Origin: Lingula anatina
Lineage: Eukaryota; Brachiopoda; Lingulata; Lingulida; Lingulidae
Direction: 5' to 3'
NCBI RefSeq assembly: GCF_001039355.2
Contig: NW_019775269.1
Span: forward strand, 340,952 to 366,381
DNA: 25,430 nt
The position numbers were made by a program, and so were the translations under genes. The notes under the pieces are model-generated. The model was not told the DNA's origin. It saw only the letters and a program-made list of their open reading frames with translations, and searched no databases. Below, in pieces: positions 9,625-21,794 of this stretch (the first letter of the stretch is position 1; the number at the start of each line of letters is the position of its first letter).

Positions 9625-11609
9625 TGCCTGGTTACGTCCCTGCTATTGAGTATAGATAAATGGGGTTATATATATAGTTCATTGACGCACTTAGATAACT
9701 AACAACCTTTTGGTGACGTTTGCCTTCGCATCAAAGTACAGTAAGCGGAAGCATTATATTATTATTATAACCTGTAAATATATTTTGACCCTTCTTCCTT
9801 ATCACCCTAACAAGACAGTAACAACTGATTGACCAACAGATACTGTATGACCTGGGTAACAAAATTATCGCAACATACATGCGCTTTTGTGTTGTTATTC
9901 TGCAGGTTGACCGTCGCTTCACCAAGCTAGACTTTTGATTTAGCACTGCAGTAATTGGGCATAGTAAACCAAACAGACTTTATTAACTGCCTTCCGCTTT
10001 GGGACCCTGATCAGTTAGATTCTTATCATTTTCTACTGACAGGCAGCTTTTGCGGCAGGGTTTGAAAACGATGTGGTAAGGCCTTCTACAACATGTTCAT
10101 GTATAGTTACACTGTGAACAATGGTAATTAGCCACCCTTTTAATTCACTTGACACCTTCTTACGTGAAAAATACCTATTTAATGCTCAATGGAAGTGATC
10201 GTAAAAAATACACAATATGGATGTCACTTACGAATCAAGGATTTTGCTAAAGGAGGTGTACAAGGATATAAAACTTTGTCTCCTTTTGCTTGTCAAATTT
10301 TAACCCGTAGACGAAGAACAGTGGTGGAAAAACTGCTTTATTTTACTCATTCCAGTCGTTAAACCTTTTCTCTTGAGGGGGAAGAGTGAGAAAGGGATGA
10401 TTGAGAACCCAAGTGATGTCTATGTACATGTACCCGTTGTGGGATTGTTATAATTTGAAATCGTTATCTTGAATCTTTCTATTTAATACGTGGAGTTTTA
10501 ATGTCTCAAATCGTGCTACTCATACATGTATGTCTCACATCTTCTTACATCCGATAAATATGCGTGGCATAACCCGAAATAATCTTTGTTTATTTATTTA
10601 TTGGTTTTATATTCCCTATAGCGTGCACCTCTGTCTATAAGCACGGTTGTTCTGAAATAAATCACAGCTATTTTGGGTACGGTGATCGTGATCAACATTA
10701 AAAAATTGACGGATCCCAAGAAAATCTTATACATTTAGTACCTGTTCTATTGGTGCACAATCCCTATGACAGAAAGCCATTTAACTAATAACATATTAAC
10801 TGAAGTCAAATAACTCCTTGAGACACATGACCGCAATCGAGACAATTGGGATTTGATCATACTGGTATATCATTCTTCACACTTGAACCGTAATTAATTA
10901 CTCGGAGAAAAACCTACATGGCTCCTAGACAAAACACTTGCTGCAGTTCGTTAGCCAATCTACAGGGACTGTTTTTGTTTTATCCAAGTATTATGTACAT
11001 ACAAGTAGACTTCTTTGACGTCACACTCACTACGCTACATTCTGCAGCAGGGCGGTCTACTGTGAATTCCTAATGGGAATCAAATCTCTAATCCATATCA
11101 TGAAGATTAGAGGCACGCGCTGATAACACTGGGTCCATCAGCATGAGAAAGTGTAAATGCGAGCCGATAGAGAGCATTGTTCATTTATCAGTTCACGTTG
11201 ATAACGACCTTTATTATATAGAGCCCTGTATATTCTAAACCAAGGGGTGAGCATTTATCTAACTGATCAGTTTATCATTGGTTATGGATTGGGACGAGAA
11301 AGGAATGGATCTGCAAAATTGATGTTATACAAGGTAAACGGACCTTTCACTGGTTACAAAGTGATGGACCTTCTGATGCAGACGTACTAGCAAACGCTTA
11401 GTACCAACATGACGATACGAAAATATGTCAGAAGCTCACGCTAGCATAGTAGGTCCCAAACAGCACTACAAATTTATGTTTGAAAATTAAATGTCAACGG
11501 CCTACATGTACCAGAACATGCGGGTATGATCATGTACCAGAAGTGTGATATCAACAAATTACTAATCACCACATGTTGAAAGTGATTGACAAAGTTTAAA
11601 TGTCCTAAA

Positions 11610-12824
11610 ATGTACAGAGGAGAACCTGTTGGTCCATTGGGCACAAGGTATCACAAAAGACCGGGGTACGTGGGCGCCGCAAAACTCGGCGACCCCCGCG
11701 AAGTATTAAGAACGAATATAAGGACACAGTACGGAGCCTTGGCACGGACGAGGCTAAATGAAAACGAACGGCGAAACGCGGAGAATGTTCATGACAGTGA
11801 CGATGACACGGATGAGGATGAGAATGAAGGCATTAAACGCGTACCCTCAAACGTGAGCCTGGCCAGCGTGGATCAACAGAAAAATGACCCTGGGAATAGA
11901 GGGTCCTTACGGTCTCTGGAAGGACTCACTGACGATGAATTAGGCGATATGAGGTCGTCTAATTTGCCGTTAAATCCGGCTGAGATACGACGGAATTTAT
12001 CAAAAAGGCGAGCCAAAAAGAAGACCATGCAGATGACTATTTATGCTATTGTATTTTTCAATTGGCTTGCTTACCAGGCTCTTTTTGTCAACTTCATGGA
12101 TTTTACAGAAGATTCCTCCGTCGTCTTATTCACGGACAGGGCTGCAGGAGCGTTAAAGGATTCATACGCTAGTAAGTGTTCGTGGAGCACAAACATACAC
12201 TTCGAGTTCGCAAGCCAACTATATGGGCAATTTTGTTTCTGGAAATACACTCTTTTTTTTATAAATGTCTCCATTCAGATAGGCCCCTAATTTTGAAAAT
12301 AATTCCACACTTGGCAACAACGCTATTGTGTTTTCCTTGATGCACTGTTTATTTTTTGTTTTCCTTTTAAAATAAAGCAGAAGCTTCTGTGTGGGTTAGG
12401 GCTACAATTAAAATATTTTTCTGTCATTGTGCGTAAAACAGTAAACCATATAGTGAGGAAACAATAATTTGTTCATTTAACAATAGCACGACAATACCTA
12501 AATAAGACAGACACAACTTTTTACCACAATGTTCAGGCTTAACCTGTCTTCTGGCTGTATTTGGAGGTGCCCTGGCTGATTCGATGCTAGGCAACGTTAA
12601 TGTCCTCCTTGCGGGAAATGTTTTGAGCCTTATAGGTAAGAAATTAAAATGAACAGTGAGAATACTTTCGATAGGCAGCTGTTAATGTACAAGTTCAAAG
12701 TAAGCTGTTAAAAGAAAACCCTTATATTCACATAAGCTGTACAACAGGTAATATTTTGATGTTGATTTTCACATTAATGTGCTCTAGCTTTGTCATCATT
12801 TTAATTGTATTATTATTATTTTTA

Positions 12825-12862
<38 letters not shown>

Positions 12863-15800
12863 GCAAGTCTGTGAGTATCTTTTTCTTTGGCTGTTTTCAA
12901 TTTGCCATCGTTTCAATTTTAGGTTGTATAATTGTCTTAGTGTTGGCCTGTTTACCGAGAGAGGTAATGGAATTTATCATTATACAAACAAAAATATTTT
13001 ATCACAATTATTAATTTTTGTTGTTACTTTCAATGTCAAGTCGTCTTGAGATAAGTTTTGATAACCAATGTGTACTAGTACAAGAACCAAGAATTGAGCG
13101 CCCCAATGTAGTTTTAGGCAAAATTTAGCTGTGAATATTGCTAAAAAAGCATTGAAAACATCAAAAATATATAATTTATTTTGAAATGCGCAACGACAGT
13201 TTGACATTGTTGCTAGGTAGATACCTTTGAAAATAATTTTTCTGCATTCGCCTATATATCATAACGAAATAAATACATGCTTAATACAACACGCTTCAGA
13301 TAAATGGCGGAGATCAGTATATTTCTGTGAGAAATGCCACCTTCATCACTGCAGTGTGTTTAGTTGGGGACGGTCTTGGTGTTCAGAGATCCATTCTGTT
13401 TTCCATAGGCCCCAACCAGCGGCGAAATCAGCAGACGAAACGTGACATCATAAACTGGTAGGTTATTTGTATGACGCTCAGTTGGTCTTTTAAAGCCTAA
13501 AAATAGAGCGGCAAGTGATGATATCGAGTGGTGACTGTCACAATTTGAAAAAAAAAAACAACAAAAAACGCCATAAAGTACACGAGTCTCAGCGAGTGAC
13601 GTCAGAAGCAAGGAACTAATTATGTAAGTTGGCGAAGATAGAATCCATAGGTTTTGCCATAAGGTTACCATTTTCTTCTTTGAATTTAGGTTAAAACTCG
13701 GTGTTCTTTAATCATTTGTTTACTTTTTTGTTATGTTGAAATTAGGTATAATCACTGTTCTTAAAACATTTTAAACTTTTTTTTTGTTAACTTAGGACAT
13801 ACTTTTTAGTAAACCTGGCCTGTCTGATACCTTTTCTGTTAAAAGATGTGTTGGACGTAGTTACATGTAATAAGCAGCTGGACACCTTGTACTGGTGCAT
13901 AAGCTTTTCCCCAGCAACTGTTCTTCTTGCCGTAAACCTACTTTTACTGACCTACAGGCGAAAAGGGTTTAAAAAAGACAAGAGCAAAGGTACGTTTTGA
14001 CCTTTCTTTTAACTTTCAATTTCAATGCCGCAAACATGCGAGTTTTGGAAACTACTCGGGCACATCGTTCAGAAGCCGTGGTTGACTTAGCGTCTTTTCA
14101 TTGGGAATTGGTGTACTTGAATTGTCGAGAAAAGGCACGTGCTTTGGGCGCCTTTTAAGGGGGCGTCACTGTGAGTATTTTATAGTGAAGCTGGTTTTAA
14201 AAAAGCGTTTCGGGTGCTTACATGGGGGGGAGGGGGGGTTAGAGCTTGCCATACTTTAGACGCTATGTTTTGCAAATACGTCCCTCCATCTTCATAATTA
14301 TTGCAGAAAAAGACAAGTCAAACCTGGTTAAGGTTGCGCAGACTATCTACTCGAGTTCCATCCGGGGATCTTTGACGAATGGAGGTAGCACAGCGAACAA
14401 GAGAGGCGCCACCAAACCGTATAGGCCTCTGAAGAAACAGGAGCAGATAATAGAGGAAAAACGTAACTTGACAAGGTCGTTCATAAAGCTTGTGACAGTG
14501 CTGCCTTGTATTTTACTGGTGCCTATGGTCTACAGCGAGGTAAACCGTTTCTTTTCTTTTTCTTTTTTTGCGTCACTATTACAAAATTGACATTAATCAC
14601 ATAAAGCGAATTGTTTGTATTTCTTTACTGGAATCGTATAATTTAATTAGCAAAATTATTATTTAAGTAATTCTGAGGATTAGCCATATTTTAATATTAA
14701 CACCATGAACACCATGAACACAAACTAATTTCCATAACGTGGTATTTTTCGCACTTTCATAGGCGATGTATGTGTTTGAAAAGCAGGCCAAATGCATGAC
14801 TGGGCTCACGATAAGGAACCGTATGGTTCCCTTTGGTTGGTACATACAGTACGGTATAAGCGTAGTCTTCATCCCGGTGTTCAACTGTGTTGTATATCCA
14901 TATACTCATAAAAGATACGGGCCGTCACCAATCGCAAGACTGAGTAGGTGCATAGCAGAGTTGTTGCTGCCTTTTTAATTGTTTTAAGATAATTTTTATA
15001 AAGATAAAGTGGCATGTTTAACTATGTTTAACACCAAAAAGGGGCATGATCAAAGAGTATGGGCAAATGTATTTTGTATCACCATTGTCTTGCTTGTGTG
15101 TATAATTTACGATAAATTTGATCATTACAAAAATTTTTAACGCTTATAATTGTGTACACAATTCTCTCAAAGGTTGTTAACTCTCTCTCTCTCTCACATA
15201 TAAACATGCACACGTGCGCGCTCATTCGCTCACGCACACAGATGTGATATCTCATATGCAATTTCTCCTACTTTGTACATTACAGCCTTTGGGAGCGTGC
15301 TGTTTATATTGGCGATACTGGTAGCCATCTTCGTTGAATCTGCTTTGGACGAGGCAGGCTGTGGGAGAGTTAGTGCGGCGCAACTCATCCCACAGTGGAC
15401 GTTACTTGGGTTCGGAGCATTATTTATTTTCCCCACGGGTAAGATAGAACAGGGACGAAAGAAAATTACAACGTTAGGTTTGATACGAGGATTAGATTCA
15501 ACATTCAGACTAGATGGCATCTACTGTATTAGAAGAACATAAGATTGTTGTTAACTAAGAAAGGAGTTTTTTGATGACAAGTGTAAATTATAGTACAGTC
15601 GTAAAAATAAGTTACAAACAATCATTTCAGGTGTGGAGTTTGCCTACATGGAGTCTCCAGACGGCCTAAAAAGCACAATTGTCGGCTTTGTGTGGACCAC
15701 ATATGGAATTGGTCTCATTGTTGGGCAGGCGATGTTGAAATTTGTACATAAAAAATTTCGAGGTATAGATGAACGCGTTTTCACACTTTCCCGACAATTT

Positions 15801-16307
15801 GATTTGGTTCTCTGATTATGAAATCTTTGAAAGCACAGGGTTACAACAATGTTTTAACGCCAGGGGAGGGAAAGAAGAATGAGGATAAAGTAGATAATGT
15901 CTTAAAAACTTGATCTGGTGTAATTGTAAATTGATTATCCATGTCTGCCCCCCCCCCTCCACCTTTAAGTTTGATCTTCCATGCAGTAAAATCACAATTT
16001 TTACGAACCTGACGCCATTTGACTCGTTTTTGTCTACTTCCCATCATTGTTATTAATATTTGTGAGCGAATTTGCACTCGGTATTATCATATGCATATAA
16101 CCCTTTTTTTTTCTATTTCTAGACGAGGCCTGCAAGTCAAAGCACGGATGCTCCAATCAACTGCCCCCTCTCGTCGCTCTTCTCATATTTCTAGTGGTCG
16201 GACACGTGATCTTCATCGCGGGGGTGTACTTTTACAAGCAGCCTCCCCCCAGGTCCCAGGACAGATCTTTGAACCAGAACGACAGCCGAGAGTCGCGACG
16301 GCGTTAG
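11610..16307 (+). CDS. Complete SLC15-like (POT family) transporter, 10 exons, 645 aa
   Basis: Exons are 11610-12171, 12537-12635, 12923-12963, 13300-13457, 13796-13989, 14307-14539, 14763-14943, 15286-15438, 15631-15762 and 16123-16307 (TAG). All junctions are GT/AG with matching phases. ATG 11610 is the first in-frame ATG after TGA 11583. Residues 1-140 are a long hydrophilic N-tail with an acidic patch (61-73) and a basic stretch before TM1. Family segments follow: VFGGALADSMLGNVNVLLAG (TM2-TM3), TYFLVNLACLIPFL, IPQWTLLGFGALF (TM10) and GVEFAYMESPDGLKS (TM11), with a last helix before the RESRRR end. It is probably a solute symporter in a membrane. Substrate and location are unknown. The TM1 E-x-x-E-R motif (here FFNWLAYQALF) and the TM10 Glu (here A534) are missing. 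An AATAAA lies at 16643-16648. Confidence 0.88.
12825..12860. repeat. (ATT)n microsatellite in intron 2
   Basis: A trinucleotide run between exons 2 and 3 of the second transporter. It creates false poly-isoleucine frames on both strands. Confidence 0.95.
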
Positions 16308-16452
16308 ACATCCAGTGTCGAATGTTATAGAGATTATAATTGCACATGTACATGTATTTTCCAATTAGGCAAAGCTGAGCTAAGGAACGACTGGATTTTC
16401 CGCTTTGCTTTAGTTTCTCGGCATAGCCGCGTTCGAAGATAATACTCATGGG

Positions 16453-16475
16453 TTATTATTATTATTATTATTATT
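16453..16475. repeat. (TTA)n microsatellite in the 3' UTR region
   Basis: A short TTA/ATT run about 145 bases after the stop of the second transporter. Confidence 0.9.
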
Positions 16476-16642
16476 GTAAGTAACATAATTAAATTTTGGG
16501 TTTAAACAAGAATAATTGGTTTTATTTTTTCTCCCAGTTTGAATCCAATTCAAAGGTCTGTAATTATTCAGTTTGATGTAGAAAAAATTACTTTGATGGG
16601 ACTTCGTGGCATCGTCCATCATAAACTCATATGAAAAGAACA

Positions 16643-16648
16643 AATAAA
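16643..16648 (+). other. Candidate polyadenylation signal AATAAA
   Basis: A canonical hexamer 336 bases after the stop codon of the second transporter. Further A-rich hexamers follow near 16700-16720, so the exact cleavage site is uncertain. Confidence 0.45.
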
Positions 16649-17663
16649 GGATATTCAGGTATACCGCGGAAAAATCGGATAGAACCTTTCTCCTTAAAAT
16701 AAAAAGGAAAAAATAAAGAAATAGTTATGGGCCACCGACTTTCTTTTTATTCTTTCAGTCTTTATTAACAGACCATTTTCACCGATTTTGCCCGTTTTTT
16801 TTTTCTGGACAAAATGTCTTGCATTTTAAGTGTGCATTGCTTAAAGAATAAGATAAAACTAGAAACCTAGGACAGTGATCGCATGATCTTTACTAAGACT
16901 TTATAGAACTACTGTATATAGAAAAGCACTAAGAGTTAAAGAGCGCAACCCTCCGCCAGGGAAAATTGTGGTACATGAAAATACATTCATTGTACGACAC
17001 ATTCATTACCTATATGACGCAATGGTGAAGAATCCTTATTTTTACCAATATGAATTTGGTGAATGTTGATCAGATCACCGCCAAAATCTTAACACTTACA
17101 AGTCAGTCAACTCCAGACAAATCCATAAAATCCATCTATAACTTTTTGGGTCAAGCTGGTGACGAACGTAAAAGTCATAAGGCAGTAAGAGCGCATTCTC
17201 AGAGATTTAGATCGATCCAACTAGATCGACCTAACTCCCTGGGGGTTCACGCTAAATTGCTGTCTGCCGACCGCGCACGGAAGTTAATTACCCCCTTACA
17301 GCTTTTAGTAGGCGGGAAAGTAAGACGGCTAAGCTGACAGTAATCTAGTGAGATTCCCCACGGGGATAGATCGAACTGAAATCTGTGGGAATGGGGTCTA
17401 AGACAAAAAGAAAGGCAACAAAGAAGACAAAAAGACAAAAACTGATGAAAACAGGTAAATGTTTAACCGGTAATATCTGATTCAGCATATGCGAAGACTG
17501 TCACATGTCCAAAGTAACAAGAAATGGACTACAGCTCCTAGTGGACTAACATCTCTGTCCGATTACCTTGAGATAAGGAAAGTTTAAACCCTCTCAAATG
17601 TAAACACACAGGGTAAAGTGACCTGGATAATAAACTTCACCCCCTTCGTCTTAGCAATGAAAC

Positions 17664-20030
17664 ATGGCTGCGCTAATCACAGGTGAAGACAACAGTAAGG
17701 TGCCAACAAAACAGCGTCCTGCTGTTTATATTCAAAGATCACGCGCTGACGACCCCGAGTATGGGTTCCCGGACGAATTCATCGAATTGTGTGAAGAACA
17801 TTTTGACGTTTTATATGAAAAAAACATAACCGGTAACCCTGAGCTAGGGAAGAGGGTCGTCGGGGCCTATAACCGAGGTCCTAGTATGCCGATTACAATT
17901 GACGAGTTGTGGAAGTTTCCCAACTTGAAAATTGTTGTTTGCAGTGGTATTGGCTGGGATCATATTGATGTCCGAGGATTGAATGCACACGGCATTAAAG
18001 TGGCAAACAACCCTGGGGTCTCCAGTAACGCAGTGGCTGACTTTGGGATAACTCTGATGTTGGCGTCTGCTCGTAGGCTGCTGGAAGGTAGGGTGAGAAA
18101 AAGAGAAACGATGTTCTCAAAGCCTAACGTGACATAACGCTAGTGCCGTTATCAGTAAGTTAGTGGACAGGACACAAGATGTCTGGTTAGGGCCTTACTG
18201 ATAGTACATGTATAAAACATAATGCATATACAGAAACATCTGGTCTACTTGGATAATGTATCCCTATTCTCATATGGTGAAGTTACTGGGTATACAGGTA
18301 GTTGCCTCCTTTGGTAGAGGGGGGTGGGGGGTGGAACTAGCATTCACTAAGAAGACCCGAATACACAATACACAATTTTTTTAAATCTCTGCATGTGTTA
18401 AAAATCCATAATCATTGAGCAATCTCTTGAGACATACCGCATAGTGTTGAATGTTATGCATGTCACCACATTCTCTCAGTTTCTCGCACGTGTCTCTGTT
18501 TTAGGAGTGCCAGTGGCCATGGGTTCAAAGCCGTGTCAGAAATTCAACGTTAACTGGCTTGGCAATGATGTTTCCTTCACTTCCCTAGGGATAGTCGGGA
18601 TGGGAGATATTGGTAGCAAGGTGGCAAAGAGAGCAAAGGCATTTGATATGGAGATATATTATCACAATAGGAATAGAAAGTGAGCGAACTTCAAACGCGC
18701 TATTCTAGATACATGTATATCAGTGTTTTTTTTTTTTATTTTTTTTTTTTTTTTTTTTTTGAAAGTCACTGTAATCACTATACTCTAAAGGAAAGTAATT
18801 TGCTTATCCTATATTTAAATGATCTAACGGGTTTCGAAAATCGACAATTACATTGCCAAGATGCATTCTCCGTGAATTCAGTAGTTTTAAAGATGCTTTG
18901 TCTCGATATTATTTCCGGGTCAAAATGGATAATTTCCCATTTTTTATGTTATAGCGTAGCAAACAAAGTGCATTCATCTTTTTCTATTATTTTGTCATAC
19001 TTTTAGGCCTGAAGAAGAAGAATCATCTGTCGGTGCAACATATTGTCCAACGCTGGCAGACCTGCTTCCACGTTGCGATTACGTCATGATCACGTGTCCT
19101 CTTACTTCAGAAACAGAAGGAATGTTTGGAGAAAATGAGTTCAAGTTAATGAAACCAAGTGCAACATTAGTAAACGTTGCCCGCGGTAAGTAAAATTTTC
19201 AGTATTACCGGTACTTTTCTATTCTATTTTTTGTCTAGATTTGGCTTTGGTTTTGCAGAGCCCTTGGCTGGTTTATGGAAATTATTAATTGTCTTGTGAT
19301 AAGAGTATATATAATAAGTTACCACAGGTGGTATATACATCAAGTTCCTGAAAGATATATCGCATTTACCTTTAGACAAATACTGTGTGAGTAAACATGT
19401 ACATGTGTATCTCTCCCAATTACTTAGTGAAGGTCATCAGTTCACCATTTCAAGTAAATACACATTTAACTCATTCAGTCTACGATTGGCTCTTATGGAG
19501 ATTTGTCTTGTGAGTGCCGTAAAATAAAAATGTACAAATAATTATAAATGCATATCCATGTCATATTAAAAAATGTTGTGAAGCCTGCAAATGTCCGATG
19601 TTTCATCCTCTGTACTTTCTTACAACAATGTACAAATGCTGGTATCTCAAGCTAAAAATGAATTATTTTGAAACAAAAATAAAAAGATAAATTTTAAACT
19701 ATAAGTTATAGTTGAATTAATCAATTTATTCATTATTACAAAAGGCATAATTAGTCTAACCTCTTTATTACATGATAAGGTGAGATAATCGACCAAGGAG
19801 CCCTGTACACCGCACTGAAGAATAAGATAATCAAAGCAGCTGCATTAGATGTGACGTACCCAGAGCCTCTCCCCAGGGACCACTCCCTCCTCACACTGCC
19901 AAATATCATCATAGCGCCTCACATGGCATCTGCCACCGCGGAAACCAGAAAGAGGATGTTGCCCCCATTGGTAGAGACAGTCCTAGCTGTTGTCGAAGGA
20001 AGGCCTCTGACAAATGAGGTTATACTATGA
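17664..20030 (+). CDS. Glyoxylate/hydroxypyruvate reductase-like D-2-hydroxyacid dehydrogenase, 4 exons, 342 aa
   Basis: Exons are 17664-18087, 18505-18679, 19007-19185 and 19780-20030 (TGA). ATG 17664 has a strong context (aacATGG). The fold is the standard D-2-hydroxyacid dehydrogenase: a catalytic domain at both ends and a Rossmann domain in the middle with GIVGMGDIG (G173, G175, G178). Catalytic residues are R259 (VNVARG), E288 (DVTYPEPLP) and H307 (APHMASAT). The R-E and E-H spacings of 29 and 19 match GRHPR-type enzymes, as does the DVT-PEPLP-H-LL block. Such enzymes reduce glyoxylate to glycolate and hydroxypyruvate to D-glycerate. After the second strand comes YYHNRNRK with no Asp, which favours NADPH. 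Length is near the 328-aa human enzyme. The exact substrate is inferred. A related 2-ketogluconate-type reductase is the main alternative. Two broken relatives lie downstream. Confidence 0.9.
18726..18760. repeat. Poly-T run in intron 2 of the dehydrogenase
   Basis: About 35 bases of nearly pure T follow the donor of exon 2. It may be a homopolymer expansion or the reverse of a retroposon tail. It is not the acceptor tract of exon 3, which lies 245 bases further on. Confidence 0.85.
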
Positions 20031-20389
20031 ACACAGGCTTAGGAGATGGGGTTGGGAGGGGGGCAGAATAATCAAGAAGCTTTAGGAGGGGGATAAGGCT
20101 CCTGTCCATTTATACAGCGAGATGTATATTTAAATAATAAATCAAAGTGGAAGTGTTCAAGTCCAAGTAAATGATGTTTGTCGATATTCCATCCGTCAAT
20201 GTTTTTTGATAAAGGGGTTAATATCCACCCCCCCCCCCACAAAAAAAAATAAATAAATAAAAGAAAAAGAAAAATTGCACGTGCCCGATGAAATACAACG
20301 CAATATGACAAAGGTAGCGCCAACTGTGAAAAATGTCTCTGTATGCAACATCGGACTTATCACAGGTAATAAGAAATAATCAGTGTCAG

Positions 20390-20575
20390 TGTATTCATGT
20401 TTTAAACGTCCATGAGAACAAGTGCATGCCATTATAAAATAACCGCGGTGTAGTAGCCTTTCACAGATGATACATATACGAATGCAAAATAAAAATAAAT
20501 TCGAATAAGACTTCTGGCAATTACTGAAACTGTTATTTGAGGCTTGTGAAATGTGTCAACTGTGAAGTATGTTAT
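20390..20575 (+). repeat. Dispersed ~190-bp repeat, copy 1
   Basis: It begins aaataatcagtgtcagtg and includes agcctttcacagatgat and gaggcttgtgaaa. Similar copies lie at about 23636-23830 and 23902-24095. Confidence 0.7.
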
Positions 20576-20644
20576 TATAATTATAATAATTGTTTTGCTT
20601 TTCAAAAGAAAAATGCCATTGCAAGCTTTTCAACTTAATTGTAA

Positions 20645-20880
20645 TATCTAACTGAAGTGACGCAGAGAGTTGGAGTGGTTGTACCACCTACCAAAGTCAC
20701 AGGGTGGATTTTTTCATCGGATATCATATAAATATTTCTCTGGTCAATCAACTGCACTTTTCCATGCTGCAAGAATTCATGTAAAAATGGTGTTATCTCC
20801 CAGCTGACCTCTGGTAGAAAGCACAGTGGCTGATTGCAACAGGCTCAACAAACACATTTTGACAATTTGACACATTCTTA
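20645..20880 (+). repeat. Flanking repeat block, copy 1
   Basis: It begins atctaactgaagtgac and includes gagtggttgtacc and aggctcaacaaacacatt. A diverged copy lies at 24153-24360 in the same orientation and order, which supports duplication of the dehydrogenase 3' flank. Confidence 0.7.
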
Positions 20881-21794
20881 TATTTAAAGGCACGCTAACA
20901 AAATGTTTTTCTTATCAAAACGTGCCTTTATAAACAGGTCATTTCCAACAACAAGTCAAAATCTACATTGTACGACCGGCAACGTGTCAGTTCTGGCAGT
21001 TTCGTTTGAACGCCCCCCCCCCCCCAATCTTTTCCCGTCTACTATATATAGCGTCTATGTCTAGATAATGGCTTAGGTGCGACGAAAGAAAAGGTTCAAA
21101 TTATTTTTAAAAATTATTTATTTTTGACACGTATGTAAAATAATCTTATAATCGTGGATTAGATATTTAGAATACAATACAGAAGCAATATTTATTTTTA
21201 AATATTATTTAAATATTAAAATGTCAGAAAGTCTAAAATTATAACATTATCTGAGTAGCTAGTCACATACAAAAAATAAAATGTACAGCAATCTTATACT
21301 ACTAGTATCATTACCTATCGAAAAATATTAGTTATAATTAAAATTAAGTGGCGGTATTTATAGTTGGCATATATACATAAAGCTATATAACATAACCTGA
21401 CAATTGAATGCAGTGGCTGCAACAAGCATAAAGATACCCGTTGCAGAAATTACATTTGCACTTAAAAAATTTATTTTTAAACATATTTTTAACAATTCGT
21501 TTCATACAAAACTGTTTAATATGTATGACAATGACACTCACATCATGAGTAAATGAATTTATATATTCAAGAAGTTAATAATTTTGTACCTGCTTAGCTA
21601 CATGTGAAAAAACAGACAATCTTGTATATGAACCCACATGTGCACAACAAAGGACAATGATGCTGTGATAGAAATGAAAAATCTGTTTGTTTTTGACAGT
21701 ACATAAACTTAGGATCAATTCCTTCAAAAGTAAACTCTTAATCAAACTTTTAGACTACATTTCTGGTTCAGTGTGTTTTTATTACAGAAATAAC

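Larger units (their letters stand above)
7946..11609. other. 3.7 kb between the two transporter genes; no gene supported
   Basis: The first part is presumably the 3' UTR of the upstream transporter and the last part the promoter and 5' UTR of the next. Reading frames here are short, with no family motifs or exon-like splice pairs. Visible structure is limited to a G-rich tract (9218-9239), a poly-A run (9570-9596) and a hairpin (9602-9624). No promoter element was convincing. Confidence 0.5.
16308..17663. other. Intergenic stretch between transporter and dehydrogenase
   Basis: It holds the presumed 3' UTR of the transporter and the upstream region of the dehydrogenase. A 95-codon frame at 17050-17337 lacks recognisable motifs and is not called. 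A possible small basic exon at 17391-17454 is treated as a separate observation. No TATA-like promoter was convincing. Confidence 0.5.
20031..21794. other. 3' UTR and flank of the dehydrogenase, AT-rich; no gene supported
   Basis: AATAAA at 20136-20141 is a likely polyadenylation signal about 106 bases after the stop. Blocks at about 20035-20125, 20390-20575 and 20645-20880 reappear, diverged, downstream at 23330-24360. C runs occur at about 20227-20238 and 21011-21025. No dehydrogenase exons 3 or 4 were found on the minus strand here. Confidence 0.55.

Noticed and set aside
11586-11609. Earlier start (TTG at 11586) for the second transporter
   Set aside because: TTG is not an expected nuclear start codon here. 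TGA lies immediately before it, and the first in-frame ATG is at 11610.
12756-13049. 97-codon frame with poly-isoleucine
   Set aside because: It is produced by the ATT microsatellite in intron 2 and overlaps the small real exon 12923-12963 in another frame.
15841-16077. 78-codon minus-strand frame with poly-Gly
   Set aside because: It is intronic sequence of the transporter with a C run, without any coding signs.
17050-17337. 95-codon frame upstream of the dehydrogenase
   Set aside because: No family motif, hydrophobic pattern or splice context was seen, and the length is within chance expectation for this sequence.
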